Below, in pieces: positions 44,207-53,451 of a DNA stretch of 64,000 nt. The stretch is taken from the NCBI GenBank assembly GCA_041393775.1, contig JAWKJM010000004.1, forward strand, positions 390,443 through 454,442, given 5' to 3'. The stretch's first letter is position 1. The number at the start of each line of letters is the position of its first letter. A program made the position numbers and the translations under genes. Origin of the DNA: JADKAV01 sp041393775 (GTDB lineage: Bacteria > Actinomycetota > Actinomycetes > S36-B12 > UBA10799). The notes beneath the pieces were generated by a model. That model was not told where the DNA came from. It was given only the letters and a program-made list of their open reading frames with translations, and did not search any database.

Positions 44207-44643
44207 GTCGCCTCCAGACTGACGAGGTGCTGGGCTTCGGATGCGGCGATCAGGGCCAGGATCTGGGCGAGATCGGAATCGTCGGTCGTCCGAGCAGCTT
44301 GAGTTCGCAATCGAATCGCGCGACGTTCCGCGACTATCAGGTCGTTCCGCTTCACCGCGTCGGTCGAAGGCTGTGCGGCAGTGACGTCGTCCCAGCCGAG
44401 TGCGTGCAGGTGCGCCGCGTGTTCATCGCGGATCCGCTGGTACTGCGCGGCGCGCGACGTTCCCGCATTCGCGATCGCGGCATCGTATGCGGCGATCAGT
44501 GCCAATTCGTCGGACTGTTGGTCGTCGGGTGTGGCAGGTGGTGCAGATGGGTTCGCCTGATCCTCCCGCCCGCAACCGGGCAACGCCGCGAGCCCGAGCC
44601 CGGCCACGCCCGCGACCTGCAGCACAGTCCGGCGGTCCACCAT
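44203..44643 (-). CDS. Ferritin-like lipoprotein
   Basis: 146 residues from the ATG at 44643. Signal MVDRRTVLQVAGVAGLGL with the lipobox LAALPGC, a short linker, then helices with AAYDAAIANAG, IRDEHAAHLHALGW and ASEAQHLVSLEA. The spacing of Glu/His residues resembles a ferritin-like bundle, and the small DUF4439 gene it overlaps would be its partner. The role is not known. A -10 box TAGGCT (complement, 44652-44657) lies eight bases upstream. Confidence 0.75.
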   Translation of the reverse strand: MVDRRTVLQVAGVAGLGLAALPGCGREDQANPSAPPATPDDQQSDELALIAAYDAAIANAGTSRAAQYQRIRDEHAAHLHALGWDDVTAAQPSTDAVKRNDLIVAERRAIRLRTQAARTTDDSDLAQILALIAASEAQHLVSLEAT

Positions 44644-44651
44644 GAATGCAC

Positions 44652-44694
44652 AGCCTACGCATGCGTAATCTGGGAGGTCAGCAGGGAGGCCGAC
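44652..44694. promoter_or_regulatory. Divergent promoters between the lipoprotein gene and rimP
   Basis: AGCCTA at 44652-44657 is TAGGCT on the minus strand. TAATCT at 44666-44671 is the likely -10 for rimP on the plus strand. The two boxes are only eight bases apart, over the palindrome GCATGC, so the two operons may compete for polymerase. GGGAGG precedes the rimP ATG at a normal distance. Confidence 0.5.
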
Positions 44695-45159
44695 ATGTCG
44701 GATACGCGCGAGCAGCAGATAGCCGAATTGGTGGAACCGATCGTGGGTGCTGCCGGGGCGGACGTTGAATTCGTGACCCTGCGCAGGGCTGGCCGTCGCA
44801 CAGTCGTCGTGATTGCAGTCGACGCGGATGGCGGGATCTCGCTGGACGAGGTGGCCGCGTTCTCGACCGAGATCTCGGCGGCCCTGGACGCGGCGGATGT
44901 GATGGGTGAGTCGCCCTACACATTGGAAGTGACCTCTCCGGGCGTCCACCGTCCGTTGACCCTGCCCCGGCACTGGCGTCGCGCGGCGACACGCCTGGTC
45001 AGAGTGCAGATGACGGACGGCACCACCTTCGAGGGCCGGATCGCCGATAACGACGAGAGCCGCGTGCGCCTCGACGACGGTGGTTCCCTGCGGGAGATCG
45101 AGTTCTCAGACATCGACAAAGCCGTTGTGCAAGTCGAGTTTCCGAAGGAGTCAGGCTGA
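44695..45159 (+). CDS. rimP: Ribosome maturation factor RimP
   Basis: Needed for 30S assembly. 154 residues from the ATG at 44695, ribosome binding site AGGGAGG at 44683-44689. Typical stretches are AELVEPIVGAAGADVEFV, DGGISLDEVAAFSTEISAALD and YTLEVTSPGVHRPLT. Its stop overlaps the nusA start. Confidence 0.95.
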   Translation: MSDTREQQIAELVEPIVGAAGADVEFVTLRRAGRRTVVVIAVDADGGISLDEVAAFSTEISAALDAADVMGESPYTLEVTSPGVHRPLTLPRHWRRAATRLVRVQMTDGTTFEGRIADNDESRVRLDDGGSLREIEFSDIDKAVVQVEFPKESG

Positions 45160-46127
45160 TGGACATCGACATGGCAGCGCTCAAAGCGGTCGTGCTCGAC
45201 AAGGGACTGAGCCTGCAGACCGTGGTCGGGAGCATCGAACAGGCATTGCTGGCCGCCTACCACCACACTGAGGGCCATCAGCAGCAAGCGCGAGTGGAAC
45301 TGGATCGCAAGACCGGGCACGTCACGGTGCTGGCCGCCGAACTCGACGAGGATGGCGAGACCGTCGGGGAGTACGACGACACCCCAGCAGACTTCGGGCG
45401 GATCGCGGCAACCGTGGCCAAGCAGGTGCTCATGCAGCGGCTTCGGGAGGCCAGCGACGACGTGACCTTCGAGGAGTTCTCGGCGCGCGAGGGCGACCTG
45501 GTGTCGGGCGTTATCCAGCAGGGCAACGACCCGCACCTCGTATACGTACAACTCGGGTCGGTGGAGGGCGTGATCCCGCCTGCCGAGCAGGTGCCTACCG
45601 AGTCCTACGGGCACGGTGAGCGGATCCGGTGCTACATCGTCTCCGTGCGCCGCGGCATCAAGGGTCCGGCGGTGACACTGTCGCGCACCCACCCAGACTT
45701 AGTCCGCCGTCTGTTCGCCATGGAGTCCCCGGAGGTCGCCGAGGGGGTCGTCCAGATCGCCGCGTTGGCCCGGGAGGCCGGATATCGCACCAAAATCGCC
45801 GTCCACGCCAGGTCGCCACAGGTCAACGCCAAAGGTGCCTGTATCGGTCCCATGGGCCAGCGGGTGCGTGCGGTGACCTCGGAGTTGCAGGGCGAGAAGA
45901 TCGACATCGTGGACTACGACGAGGATCCCGCCGTGTTCATCGCGGCGGCCTTGTCGCCGGCGCGGGTGCAGAAAGTTGAGATCGTGGACGAGTCCGCCCG
46001 GGCGGCGCGGGTCACGGTGCCCGACTACCAACTCTCGTTGGCGATCGGCAAAGAGGGGCAGAACGCGCGCCTCGCAGCTCGGCTCACAGGCTGGCGGCTG
46101 GACATCCATCCCGACAACGAGGGCTAG
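45159..46127 (+). CDS. nusA: Transcription termination/antitermination factor NusA
   Basis: Binds RNA polymerase and controls pausing, termination and rRNA antitermination. 322 residues, the short actinobacterial form. An N-terminal polymerase-binding domain precedes the S1 domain (EGDLVSGVIQQGNDPHLVYV) and two KH domains (ACIGPMGQRVRAVTSEL and LSLAIGKEGQNARLAARLTGW). It has no C-terminal acidic repeats. The ATG overlaps the rimP stop (TGATG). Confidence 0.96.
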   Translation: MDIDMAALKAVVLDKGLSLQTVVGSIEQALLAAYHHTEGHQQQARVELDRKTGHVTVLAAELDEDGETVGEYDDTPADFGRIAATVAKQVLMQRLREASDDVTFEEFSAREGDLVSGVIQQGNDPHLVYVQLGSVEGVIPPAEQVPTESYGHGERIRCYIVSVRRGIKGPAVTLSRTHPDLVRRLFAMESPEVAEGVVQIAALAREAGYRTKIAVHARSPQVNAKGACIGPMGQRVRAVTSELQGEKIDIVDYDEDPAVFIAAALSPARVQKVEIVDESARAARVTVPDYQLSLAIGKEGQNARLAARLTGWRLDIHPDNEG

Positions 46128-46224
46128 TCACCGAGAGCCCGGATGTGGCGCCGGTCCAACAACGAGGGTTCATTACCGGGAGTTCTGGGCGGACGAGAGC
46201 CCCGGGCGCGGCGCTCCATGCGCC

Positions 46225-46343
46225 CTTGTGTGACGAAGTTGCGGGGGCCGAACGCGCATTGTCACGAAGGTGCGCGGTTGCAGCTGTTCGGACCGCGCAC
46301 CTTCGTAACACAACGCCCGGGTGACCGGCTACTTCGTCACAAA
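46225..46343. repeat. Dispersed nested palindrome, family C, copy 3
   Basis: Outer arms TTGTGTGACGAAGTTGC and ACTTCGTCACAA, inner arms CATTGTCACGAAGGTGCGCG and CGCGCACCTTCGTAACA. It lies between nusA and rnpM in a normally continuous operon, so it may split or process the transcript. The gap 46128-46460 has no gene. TAGACT at 46437-46442 is a possible -10 box for rnpM-infB. Confidence 0.82.
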
Positions 46344-46460
46344 CGTGACCGCTGGGCCGACTCGCATGGATCACGCGGGCATCCACCTGAATCCGCCGCC
46401 AGCGAACGCATTGTCGCCGCCGTTGACGGGCCACGCTAGACTTGTCCCTGGATTGCCGCG

Positions 46461-46751
46461 ATGAATGTCCATGTCGAGAAGCCCGGTGTGTTAGCGCCAT
46501 CTCCTCGGCGGCCGGTGCGCACATGTGTGGGTTGCCGGACTAGGGCCCATCAAGGTGATCTGCTCAGAGTAGTTCTCAGTCAGGGTCGGCTGCTGCCAGA
46601 TCCTCGCAGGGAACACTCCGGCCGCGGTGCCTACGTACACCCCTCACGGGAGTGCGTCACGGCTGCCATCGCTCGGAAGGCGTTCGGCAGGGCACTACGG
46701 TCCGGTGGGCCGCTGGATCCTCGTGATCTGGTGGACTTTGCGCAACCATGA
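46461..46751 (+). CDS. rnpM: RNase P modulator RnpM (YlxR family)
   Basis: Small RNA-binding protein of the DUF448/YlxR family, 96 residues: RPVRTCVGCRTR, GRGAYVHPSRECV and AFGRALR. Relatives bind RNase P RNA. It sits between nusA and infB, as in most Gram-positives. Confidence 0.93.
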   Translation: MNVHVEKPGVLAPSPRRPVRTCVGCRTRAHQGDLLRVVLSQGRLLPDPRREHSGRGAYVHPSRECVTAAIARKAFGRALRSGGPLDPRDLVDFAQP

Positions 46752-46858
46752 CCGAACCGAACGTTGGGAGCGTCGGGATGACAACCCGATGAGCAGTCAG
46801 CGATGAAAGCGTCGTCAAACAACTAGGTCCGGCCAACCCGGGCCAAGACAGGAGAGAA

Positions 46859-49615
46859 GTGGCCAAGGTCCGGGTCTATGAACTCGCACGCGAGTTGGGC
46901 GTGGAGAGCAAACAGCTCATCACACAACTGGCTGATATGGGCGAGTTCGTCAAGTCCGCATCATCAACGATCGAAGCCCCGGTCGTGCGCAAACTGCGCG
47001 ATGCCGCCAAGTCGGCACCGGCGAAGGAGGCCGCGTCGGGGGCGAAGAAGGCTCCCGCCAAGCCGGCGCCGCGGCCGGCCAAGAAGGCTGTCGAAGAACC
47101 CTCGGCGCCGACTGCTCCTGCGTCGGCTCCCGCGGCACCAAAGCCCGCAGCTCCCGCCCCGCCAAAGCCCACGCAGCAGCCGCAGGCTCCTGCCGCACAG
47201 GCCCCCACTCCCGCCGCCCCCAAGCCCGGCCCCCGGCCCGGCAACAACCCGTTCGGCTCCCCGGCCGCGCCCCGTCCCGGCAACAACCCGTACGGCTCGC
47301 CGGCGCCTCGCCCGGGCAACAACCCGTACGGCGGCGCAGCTCCTGCTGCCCGCAGTGGTGGAGTCCCAGGGGCACCGCGGCCCAACCCCGGCATGATGCC
47401 GCCGCGCCCGCGACCGGCCCCGGCACGACCAGGTGGACCCGGTCGTCCGGGCGGTGCGCCCGGCGGTAGGGTCCGTCCCGGCGGACCCGGTGGCCCTGGG
47501 CGTCCCGGCGGCCCCGGCGGTTTCGGCGGTCGCCCTGGCGGTCCCGGTGGCGCCGGTCGTCCTGGCGGAGCGCCTGGCGGAGGGGGTGGTTACCGTCCAG
47601 GTGGCGCCCCGGGCGGTGGCGGTCGCCCCGGCGGCCCGGGTGGGCCTCCCGGCGGTGGTTTCGGTGGGCGTCCCGGCGGTCCCGGGCGGCCCGGCGGCCC
47701 GGGTGGTCGAGGCCGTCCCGGCGGCAAGTCGCGCGCCCGCAAGAGCAAGCGCGCGAAGCGCCAGGAGTTCGACAACATGGAGGCCCCGACGGTCGGTGGC
47801 GTGCGGATTCCGCGTGGTGACGGCCGTACGGTGCGACTTCCGCGTGGCGCGACCCTGACCGACTTCGCGGACAAGATCGATGCGAACCCCGGTTCGTTGG
47901 TGCAGGCCCTGATCACCCTGGGAGAGATGGCCACCGCCACCCAGTCGCTGTCCGACGACACACTGATGCTGCTCGGCTCGGAGATGAACTTCAAGGTCGA
48001 GGTCGTCTCGCCTGAGGACGAGGACCGCGAACTGCTCGAGAGCTTCAACCTCGAATTCGGTGAGGACGAAGGTGGCGACGAGGCGCTGGAAAAGCGGCCC
48101 CCGGTCGTGACCGTCATGGGTCACGTCGACCACGGTAAGACGAAACTGCTCGACGCGATCCGTCACACCAACCAGGTGGCACGCGAGGCTGGAGGCATCA
48201 CCCAGCACATCGGCGCCTACCAGATCCAGGCCGACATCGATGGTCAGGACCGCGCGATCACTTTCATCGACACGCCCGGTCACGAGGCGTTCACCGCCAT
48301 GCGTGCGCGAGGCGCCAAGGTCACCGACATCGCAGTGCTAGTTGTCGCAGCTGACGACGGAGTCAAGCCGCAGACGATCGAAGCGCTGAACCATGCACAG
48401 GCCGCAGAAGTGCCGATCGTGGTCGCGGTCAACAAGATCGACAAAGAGGGTGCTGACCCGCAGAAGGTCCGCGGGCAGCTCACCGAGTACGGCCTGGTTG
48501 CCGAGGAGTTCGGCGGCGACACGATGTTCGTCGACGTCTCGGCCAAGAGTCAGATCAACATCCATGAGTTGCTGGAAGCGGTGGTGCTCACCGCGGACGC
48601 CTCGCTGGATCTGCGGGCCAACCCCGAGCAGGACGCCCAGGGTGTCGCGATCGAGGCACACCTCGACAAGGGCCGCGGCCCGGTGGCCACAGTCCTGGTG
48701 CAGCGGGGAACGCTCAAGCACGGTGAGAGCATTGTGATCGGCGAGGCTCACGGCCGGGTCCGGGCGATGCTGGACGAGAACGGCGACCCCGTGGACGAGG
48801 CCCTGCCGTCACGACCGGTCCAGGTGCTGGGCCTGACCGCCGTTCCGGATGCAGGTGACACGTTCCTGGTCGTGTCCGAGGACCGGATCGCCCGTCAGAT
48901 CGCCAACATCCGGCAGGCGCGCGAGCGCAACGCCGAGCTGGCGGCACGTCGTGGCCGGCGCACGCTCGAGGACATCCTGCAGGGCCTGGAGAAGGGTGAG
49001 ACCGGCACGCTGAACCTGATCATCAAGGGTGATGTGTCGGGTTCGGTGGAGGCGCTCGAGGATGCCCTCCTGAAGCTGGACGTGGGCGACGAGGTCGACC
49101 TGCGGGTCATCCACCGAGGGGTGGGCGCCATCACGCAGAACGATGTCAACCTGGCCACGGTGGACAACGCGATCATCATCGGCTTCAACGTCCGCACCGC
49201 CGAGCGCGTCGCGGAACTCGCCGAACGCGAAGGAGTGGACATCAGGTACCACTCGGTCATCTACGCGGCGATCGACGAGGTGGAGCAGGCACTCAAGGGC
49301 ATGCTCAAGCCCGTATACGAGGAAGCTGCGCTGGGGACCGCCGAGATCCGGGAGGTCTTCCGCTCCAGCAAGGCCGGCAACATCGCCGGTTGCCTGGTGC
49401 GCACTGGGACGATCCGGCGCAACTCCAAGGCGCGGGTCATCCGTGACGGCGTGGTCGTCGCGGACAATCTCACCATCGACTCGCTCAAGCGTTTCAAAGA
49501 CGACGCGACCGAGGTCAAGGACGGCTACGAGTGCGGTATCGGACTCGGTTCGTTCAACGACATCAAGGTCGATGACGTCATCGAGACGTTCGAATTGCGG
49601 GAGAAGGCGCGCTAA
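46859..49615 (+). CDS. infB: Translation initiation factor IF-2
   Basis: Brings initiator tRNA to the ribosome. 918 residues, GTG start at 46859 with AGGAGAG upstream. N-terminal IF2_N box VRVYELARELGVESKQLI, a long Ala/Pro/Lys-rich then Gly/Arg/Pro-rich linker (to about residue 295, repeats such as RPGGPGG), a second IF2_N (LPRGATLTDFADKI), the G domain with GHVDHGKT (about 420-427), DTPGHEAF and NKID, and the C-terminal domains. The linker length and RPGG repeats vary between species. Confidence 0.97.
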   Translation: MAKVRVYELARELGVESKQLITQLADMGEFVKSASSTIEAPVVRKLRDAAKSAPAKEAASGAKKAPAKPAPRPAKKAVEEPSAPTAPASAPAAPKPAAPAPPKPTQQPQAPAAQAPTPAAPKPGPRPGNNPFGSPAAPRPGNNPYGSPAPRPGNNPYGGAAPAARSGGVPGAPRPNPGMMPPRPRPAPARPGGPGRPGGAPGGRVRPGGPGGPGRPGGPGGFGGRPGGPGGAGRPGGAPGGGGGYRPGGAPGGGGRPGGPGGPPGGGFGGRPGGPGRPGGPGGRGRPGGKSRARKSKRAKRQEFDNMEAPTVGGVRIPRGDGRTVRLPRGATLTDFADKIDANPGSLVQALITLGEMATATQSLSDDTLMLLGSEMNFKVEVVSPEDEDRELLESFNLEFGEDEGGDEALEKRPPVVTVMGHVDHGKTKLLDAIRHTNQVAREAGGITQHIGAYQIQADIDGQDRAITFIDTPGHEAFTAMRARGAKVTDIAVLVVAADDGVKPQTIEALNHAQAAEVPIVVAVNKIDKEGADPQKVRGQLTEYGLVAEEFGGDTMFVDVSAKSQINIHELLEAVVLTADASLDLRANPEQDAQGVAIEAHLDKGRGPVATVLVQRGTLKHGESIVIGEAHGRVRAMLDENGDPVDEALPSRPVQVLGLTAVPDAGDTFLVVSEDRIARQIANIRQARERNAELAARRGRRTLEDILQGLEKGETGTLNLIIKGDVSGSVEALEDALLKLDVGDEVDLRVIHRGVGAITQNDVNLATVDNAIIIGFNVRTAERVAELAEREGVDIRYHSVIYAAIDEVEQALKGMLKPVYEEAALGTAEIREVFRSSKAGNIAGCLVRTGTIRRNSKARVIRDGVVVADNLTIDSLKRFKDDATEVKDGYECGIGLGSFNDIKVDDVIETFELREKAR

Positions 49616-49629
49616 GGCGGGATCGTGGC

Positions 49630-49926
49630 ATGTATGCCGGTGTGATGTCCGTCGATCTGCTGCTGGAGTCGCGCTCTTTGAAGCAGAAGCGTTCAGTAGT
49701 GCGGCCGCTCGTCTCGCATCTGCGCCGTGAGTTCGCGGTGGCAGCTGCGGAGGCGGGCCACGTCGAATTGCTCGGACGAACCCAGATCGGGGTGGCTGCG
49801 GTGGCTCCTGACATGGCACATTGCCGTGATGTGCTCGACACTTGTGAACGCTGGTTGTCCGACGAACCGCACGTTCAGTTCCTCGAGGCCCGCCGCACGT
49901 ACGTCAGCGATGAGGAGACCCGATGA
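49630..49926 (+). CDS. ylxP: DUF503 protein (YlxP family)
   Basis: 98 residues, MYAGVMSVDLLLESRSLKQKR, a ferredoxin-like fold of unknown function found between infB and rbfA in Gram-positives. Overlaps rbfA by four bases. Confidence 0.92.
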   Translation: MYAGVMSVDLLLESRSLKQKRSVVRPLVSHLRREFAVAAAEAGHVELLGRTQIGVAAVAPDMAHCRDVLDTCERWLSDEPHVQFLEARRTYVSDEETR

Positions 49927-50366
49927 GTGAGCAGCGCGCCAGGAAGCTGGCCGATCGGATCCAGGTGATCGTCGCTGAGATGCTGGAGCGGCGGATCAAG
50001 GATCCACGCTTGGGGTTCGTCACCGTCACAGATGTGCGGGTGACCGGTGACTTGCGCGAAGCGACGGTGTTCTACACAGTGCTTGGCGATGCGGTGGAAC
50101 GGGAGTCGACGGCGGCAGCGCTCACCTCGGCCACCGGTGTGATCCGTAGTGAGGTGGGCAAGCAGACCGGGATCAAGTTCACGCCCACGATCGCGTTCGT
50201 CGCCGATGCGATACCTGAGTCGGCCCAGCACATCGAGGACCTGCTGCGGGAGGCGAAGACCCGTGACGCCGAGGTGGCCGGGCTGGCGGCCGGCGCGACA
50301 TTCGCCGGCGATCCGGATCCGTACAAGTCCGAGAACGAACCCGCCGACGAACGCGACGACTCGTGA
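49923..50366 (+). CDS. rbfA: Ribosome-binding factor A
   Basis: Late 30S assembly factor with a KH-like fold. 147 residues: RKLADRIQVIVAEMLER, DPRLGFVTVTDVRVTGDLREATVFYTV and FTPTIAFVADAIPESAQHIEDLL. The C-terminal 25 residues are an acidic tail. Overlaps the next gene by four bases. Confidence 0.95.
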   Translation: MSEQRARKLADRIQVIVAEMLERRIKDPRLGFVTVTDVRVTGDLREATVFYTVLGDAVERESTAAALTSATGVIRSEVGKQTGIKFTPTIAFVADAIPESAQHIEDLLREAKTRDAEVAGLAAGATFAGDPDPYKSENEPADERDDS

Positions 50367-51328
50367 ACTCCCGCTGGGACCCCGTGCTGGAGGCCATCGC
50401 GCCTGCGCGCCGCGTCCTGTTCGTCGCCCACGCCAACCCAGATGCTGATGCCCTGGGATCCGCTCTGGCCGTGGGCATGGCCATGGAGGCGAGTGGCAAG
50501 GCCATTCAGGTGACGTTCCCGGATGAGCCGTTCGAGGTGCCCGCCGGACTGCGTTTCCTGCCCCGGCAGGATCTGGTGGTGTCGCCGGATGCGGCCTCGC
50601 GCCCGGATCTGGTCATCTCGATGGATGCGTCGTCGGGAGACCGGATCGGACGGTTGTTCCCTGTCGGGCAGGCGGCGCCACGATTCATCGCAGTGGACCA
50701 CCACGCGTCGTTCACCCCGTTCGCGGACATCAACGTGGTCGACGCGGCAGCGCCTGCGACCGGACTGCTGGCTCTTGAACTCATCGATCTGCTCGGAGTC
50801 CCGCTCACCCGGGATATGGCGGCGTGCCTTTACGCGGCGATCAGTTCGGACACCGGGTCGTTCCGGTACGCCGCCACGACCCCGGACACGTTGCGTGTAG
50901 CGGCTCGGCTCATGGAGACGGGTATCGACTTCGCCGGGCTTTCACGCTCGATGTTCGATACCAAGTCGATCGGATTCCTGGCCCTTCAAGCCGAGGCGGT
51001 GAACAATCTCGAACTGCTGGAAGCGGGGGGAGTCTGGGTCGCGGTCGCGAAGATCGGCATCGCGGAGCGGGAACGCCACGGGGTCACCTTCGCTGCGGTC
51101 GAGTCGCTTATAGACCTGGTGCGCACGGTTGACGAGGCAGACGTCGCGGTTGTGCTCAAGCAGGACGATGCCGGGGTCTGGCGGGTGTCGACCCGGTCCA
51201 AGGGCGCCATAGACGTGGGCGCCGTGTGCACGGGATTGGGCGGCGGGGGGCATCGGCTCGCTGCTGGTTTCACCGGGACAAACGATGCTGATACCACGTT
51301 GGCCGCCCTGGTGGCGGCACTGGGATGA
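50363..51328 (+). CDS. DHH-family phosphoesterase (NrnA-like nanoRNase/pAp phosphatase)
   Basis: Degrades very short RNAs and/or 3'-phosphoadenosine 5'-phosphate. 321 residues, GTG overlapping the rbfA stop. DHH domain HANPDADALGSALAVGMAME and IAVDHHASFTPF, DHHA1 domain with the final GGGGHRLAAGF. It follows rbfA as in many Actinobacteria. Which activity dominates cannot be told. Confidence 0.9.
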   Translation: MNSRWDPVLEAIAPARRVLFVAHANPDADALGSALAVGMAMEASGKAIQVTFPDEPFEVPAGLRFLPRQDLVVSPDAASRPDLVISMDASSGDRIGRLFPVGQAAPRFIAVDHHASFTPFADINVVDAAAPATGLLALELIDLLGVPLTRDMAACLYAAISSDTGSFRYAATTPDTLRVAARLMETGIDFAGLSRSMFDTKSIGFLALQAEAVNNLELLEAGGVWVAVAKIGIAERERHGVTFAAVESLIDLVRTVDEADVAVVLKQDDAGVWRVSTRSKGAIDVGAVCTGLGGGGHRLAAGFTGTNDADTTLAALVAALG

Positions 51329-51344
51329 GGCCGTCCGCGTCCCC

Positions 51345-52217
51345 ATGCACGAAATGATCTCCGGGTTCGCGCTGATCGACAAGCCGCCGGGCTGGACCAG
51401 CCACGACGTCGTCGGGCGGTTGCGCCGGCTCTACGGGCAGAAACGGGTCGGTCACGCCGGCACCTTGGACCCCATGGCTACCGGTGTGCTCGTCGTGGGA
51501 CTGGGAAGCGCCACCCGGTTGCTGCGTTTCGTGCAGGGACTTCCCAAGACGTACGAGGCCACCGTGCGGCTGGGATCCGGCACAGTCACCGACGACGCCG
51601 AGGGGGAGGTCACGACCAGCCCGGGGTGGGAATGGGATCCGTCGGGATTGTCGGCGGCCCTAGCAGGGCTCACCGGAGTGATCCAGCAAGTGCCGAGTGC
51701 GGTCTCGGCGGTGAAAGTGGACGGAGTGCGCTCTTACGCACGGGTTCGCGCCGGGCAAGATGTGGAACTGGCCGCACGAACCGTCAGGATCGACCGGTTC
51801 GACGTGGTCGGCCCGCCCCGCGCTGCAGGCGCCGGCTGGGACTTCGATGTGGTCGTCGCATGCAGCAGCGGAACCTATGTCCGCGCGCTGGCCCGTGATC
51901 TGGGCGCCGCACTGGGAACAGCCGGGCACCTCAGGGCACTGCGGCGCACGGCGATCGGTCCGATCGGGGTGGTGCAGTGCTCAGTGCTGGACGAAGAGCT
52001 GCCACCGGTGGTGGCGATCGAGGACGTGATCGGCCGTGTCATGCCGGTCCTGACTGTGGACGGGCCGACAGCACAGGCATTGCGAAATGGGCAGAAGGTG
52101 CACCTCGACGCCGCCGATGGTCTCCACCTGGTCCTCGACGATGCCGGCACCTGGGTGTCGGTGGTCACTGTTGCCGGGTCCGTGCCACACATAGAGGTGA
52201 ACGCACCGACAGGGTGA
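51345..52217 (+). CDS. truB: tRNA pseudouridine-55 synthase
   Basis: Makes pseudouridine 55 in tRNA. 290 residues from the ATG at 51345 (a second ATG at 51354 is also possible). SGFALIDKPPGWTSHDVVGRLRR, the catalytic Asp in GHAGTLDPMATGVL, then VSAVKVDGVRSYARVRAG. A longer frame from 51285 overlaps the DHH gene and is rejected. The C-terminus contains the TruB PUA-like part. Confidence 0.95.
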   Translation: MHEMISGFALIDKPPGWTSHDVVGRLRRLYGQKRVGHAGTLDPMATGVLVVGLGSATRLLRFVQGLPKTYEATVRLGSGTVTDDAEGEVTTSPGWEWDPSGLSAALAGLTGVIQQVPSAVSAVKVDGVRSYARVRAGQDVELAARTVRIDRFDVVGPPRAAGAGWDFDVVVACSSGTYVRALARDLGAALGTAGHLRALRRTAIGPIGVVQCSVLDEELPPVVAIEDVIGRVMPVLTVDGPTAQALRNGQKVHLDAADGLHLVLDDAGTWVSVVTVAGSVPHIEVNAPTG

Positions 52218-52269
52218 GTACGCGGCCGGACGGACCCCGACAGTCGGGCGAAATCCCACTTGTCGGGAC

Positions 52270-52284
52270 TAGATTCGAGCAGTG
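52270..52284 (+). promoter_or_regulatory. Probable leaderless promoter of the glycosyltransferase
   Basis: TAGATT at 52270-52275 is six bases before the GTG at 52282. The gene is therefore probably transcribed apart from truB. Confidence 0.5.
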
Positions 52285-53388
52285 AGTCCACTCGCTTTGG
52301 TCCATGAGCGATTCACGGATTTCGCAGGCTCCGAGATGGTCGTGCAGCAGTTCAGCGTCATCTGGCCGGAGGCTTCCATCCACGCGCCGATCGTGGACCC
52401 GTCTGTTCTCCCGCCGGGCATGCGGGTCGAAGCCACGCTCCTGAACCGTCTGTACCGCCACGGGGGTTACGCGTATTTGATGCCTCTGCTGCCGACGGCC
52501 ATGCGCAGGATGCGCCTGCCGGCTGTGGACGCTGTGCTGGTGAGCCACCACGCATTCGCGAACCAAGTCGTCTGGGCCACGGACGCGCCGGTCGTCTCAT
52601 ACGTCCATTCTCCGGCGCGATGGATGTGGGACCCCGCCATGCGCGCTGGAGAGTCCGGTGGTGTGGTTGGCGAGGGGGCGCTGGCGGTGTTCTCGGCGCT
52701 GCAGCGCCACCGCGACTTCGCCGCGGCGCAGATGGTGCGCAGCCTGATCGCGAATTCCAATGCGGTGGCCGAGCGGATAAGCCGCTGGTGGCGTCGCCGG
52801 AGCTCGGTGATCTTCCCCCCTGTCGACACCTCCTTCTACACGCCTGACCCCGCGATCCCACGTGAGGACTTCGTGTTGGTGGCTGGTCGGCTCGTGCCGT
52901 ACAAGCGCCCCGAAGTGGCCATCGAAGCTGCCGAACGGGCCGGGATTCCTGTGGTTGTGGCCGGGGATGGCCGAGCCCGGCGGGCATGCGAGAAGGTCGC
53001 GGGTGCGGGCACGACATTCCTCGGCAGAGTCACCGACGAGCAGATGCGGGATCTGTATCGCCGGTGCCGGTGCCTGGCCATGCCCGGGGAGGAGGACTTC
53101 GGAATCATCACCGTCGAAGCGCAGGCCTGCGGGGCGCCCGTGGTGGCACTTGGTGCGGGCGGCGCGTTGGATACCGTCGTGCCGGGGGTCACAGGAACTC
53201 TGTTGGTGAACCAGGCCGACCGGGCCGAACAGATCGCGGGGTTCGCGGCGGCGTTCCAGGGGATCGACCCCACGCAGTTCGATCCCGGAGTCCTTCGTAG
53301 TCACGCAGAGTCGTTCTCACGAGATGTGTTCCGGGAAAGGATCAGGCAGCACGTTCGCGCTGTCCTCGCCGATCGCGACGTCGCCTGA
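52282..53388 (+). CDS. GT4-type glycosyltransferase
   Basis: Glycosyltransferase of the GT-B fold, 368 residues. N-terminal half with ALVHERFTDFAGSEMVVQQF and YVHSPARWMWDP; C-terminal donor-sugar site with VAGRLVPYKRPEVAIEAAER, and the conserved EX7E-type MPGEEDFGIITVEAQACG. The acceptor could be a lipid or cell-wall glycan, judging from the nearby Wzz-like gene, but this is not proven. Confidence 0.88.
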   Translation: MSPLALVHERFTDFAGSEMVVQQFSVIWPEASIHAPIVDPSVLPPGMRVEATLLNRLYRHGGYAYLMPLLPTAMRRMRLPAVDAVLVSHHAFANQVVWATDAPVVSYVHSPARWMWDPAMRAGESGGVVGEGALAVFSALQRHRDFAAAQMVRSLIANSNAVAERISRWWRRRSSVIFPPVDTSFYTPDPAIPREDFVLVAGRLVPYKRPEVAIEAAERAGIPVVVAGDGRARRACEKVAGAGTTFLGRVTDEQMRDLYRRCRCLAMPGEEDFGIITVEAQACGAPVVALGAGGALDTVVPGVTGTLLVNQADRAEQIAGFAAAFQGIDPTQFDPGVLRSHAESFSRDVFRERIRQHVRAVLADRDVA

Positions 53389-53436
53389 AAGGCCGGGCCG
53401 CTGCCCCCGTCCGTGTCCGTGATTTTCAGCGTCTGG

Positions 53437-53451
53437 CAATCTGGACGGGTG
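53437..53451 (+). promoter_or_regulatory. Possible leaderless promoter of ribF (-10 CAATCT)
   Basis: CAATCT at 53437-53442 is six bases before the GTG at 53449, supporting this start rather than the GTG at 53413. Confidence 0.4.
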
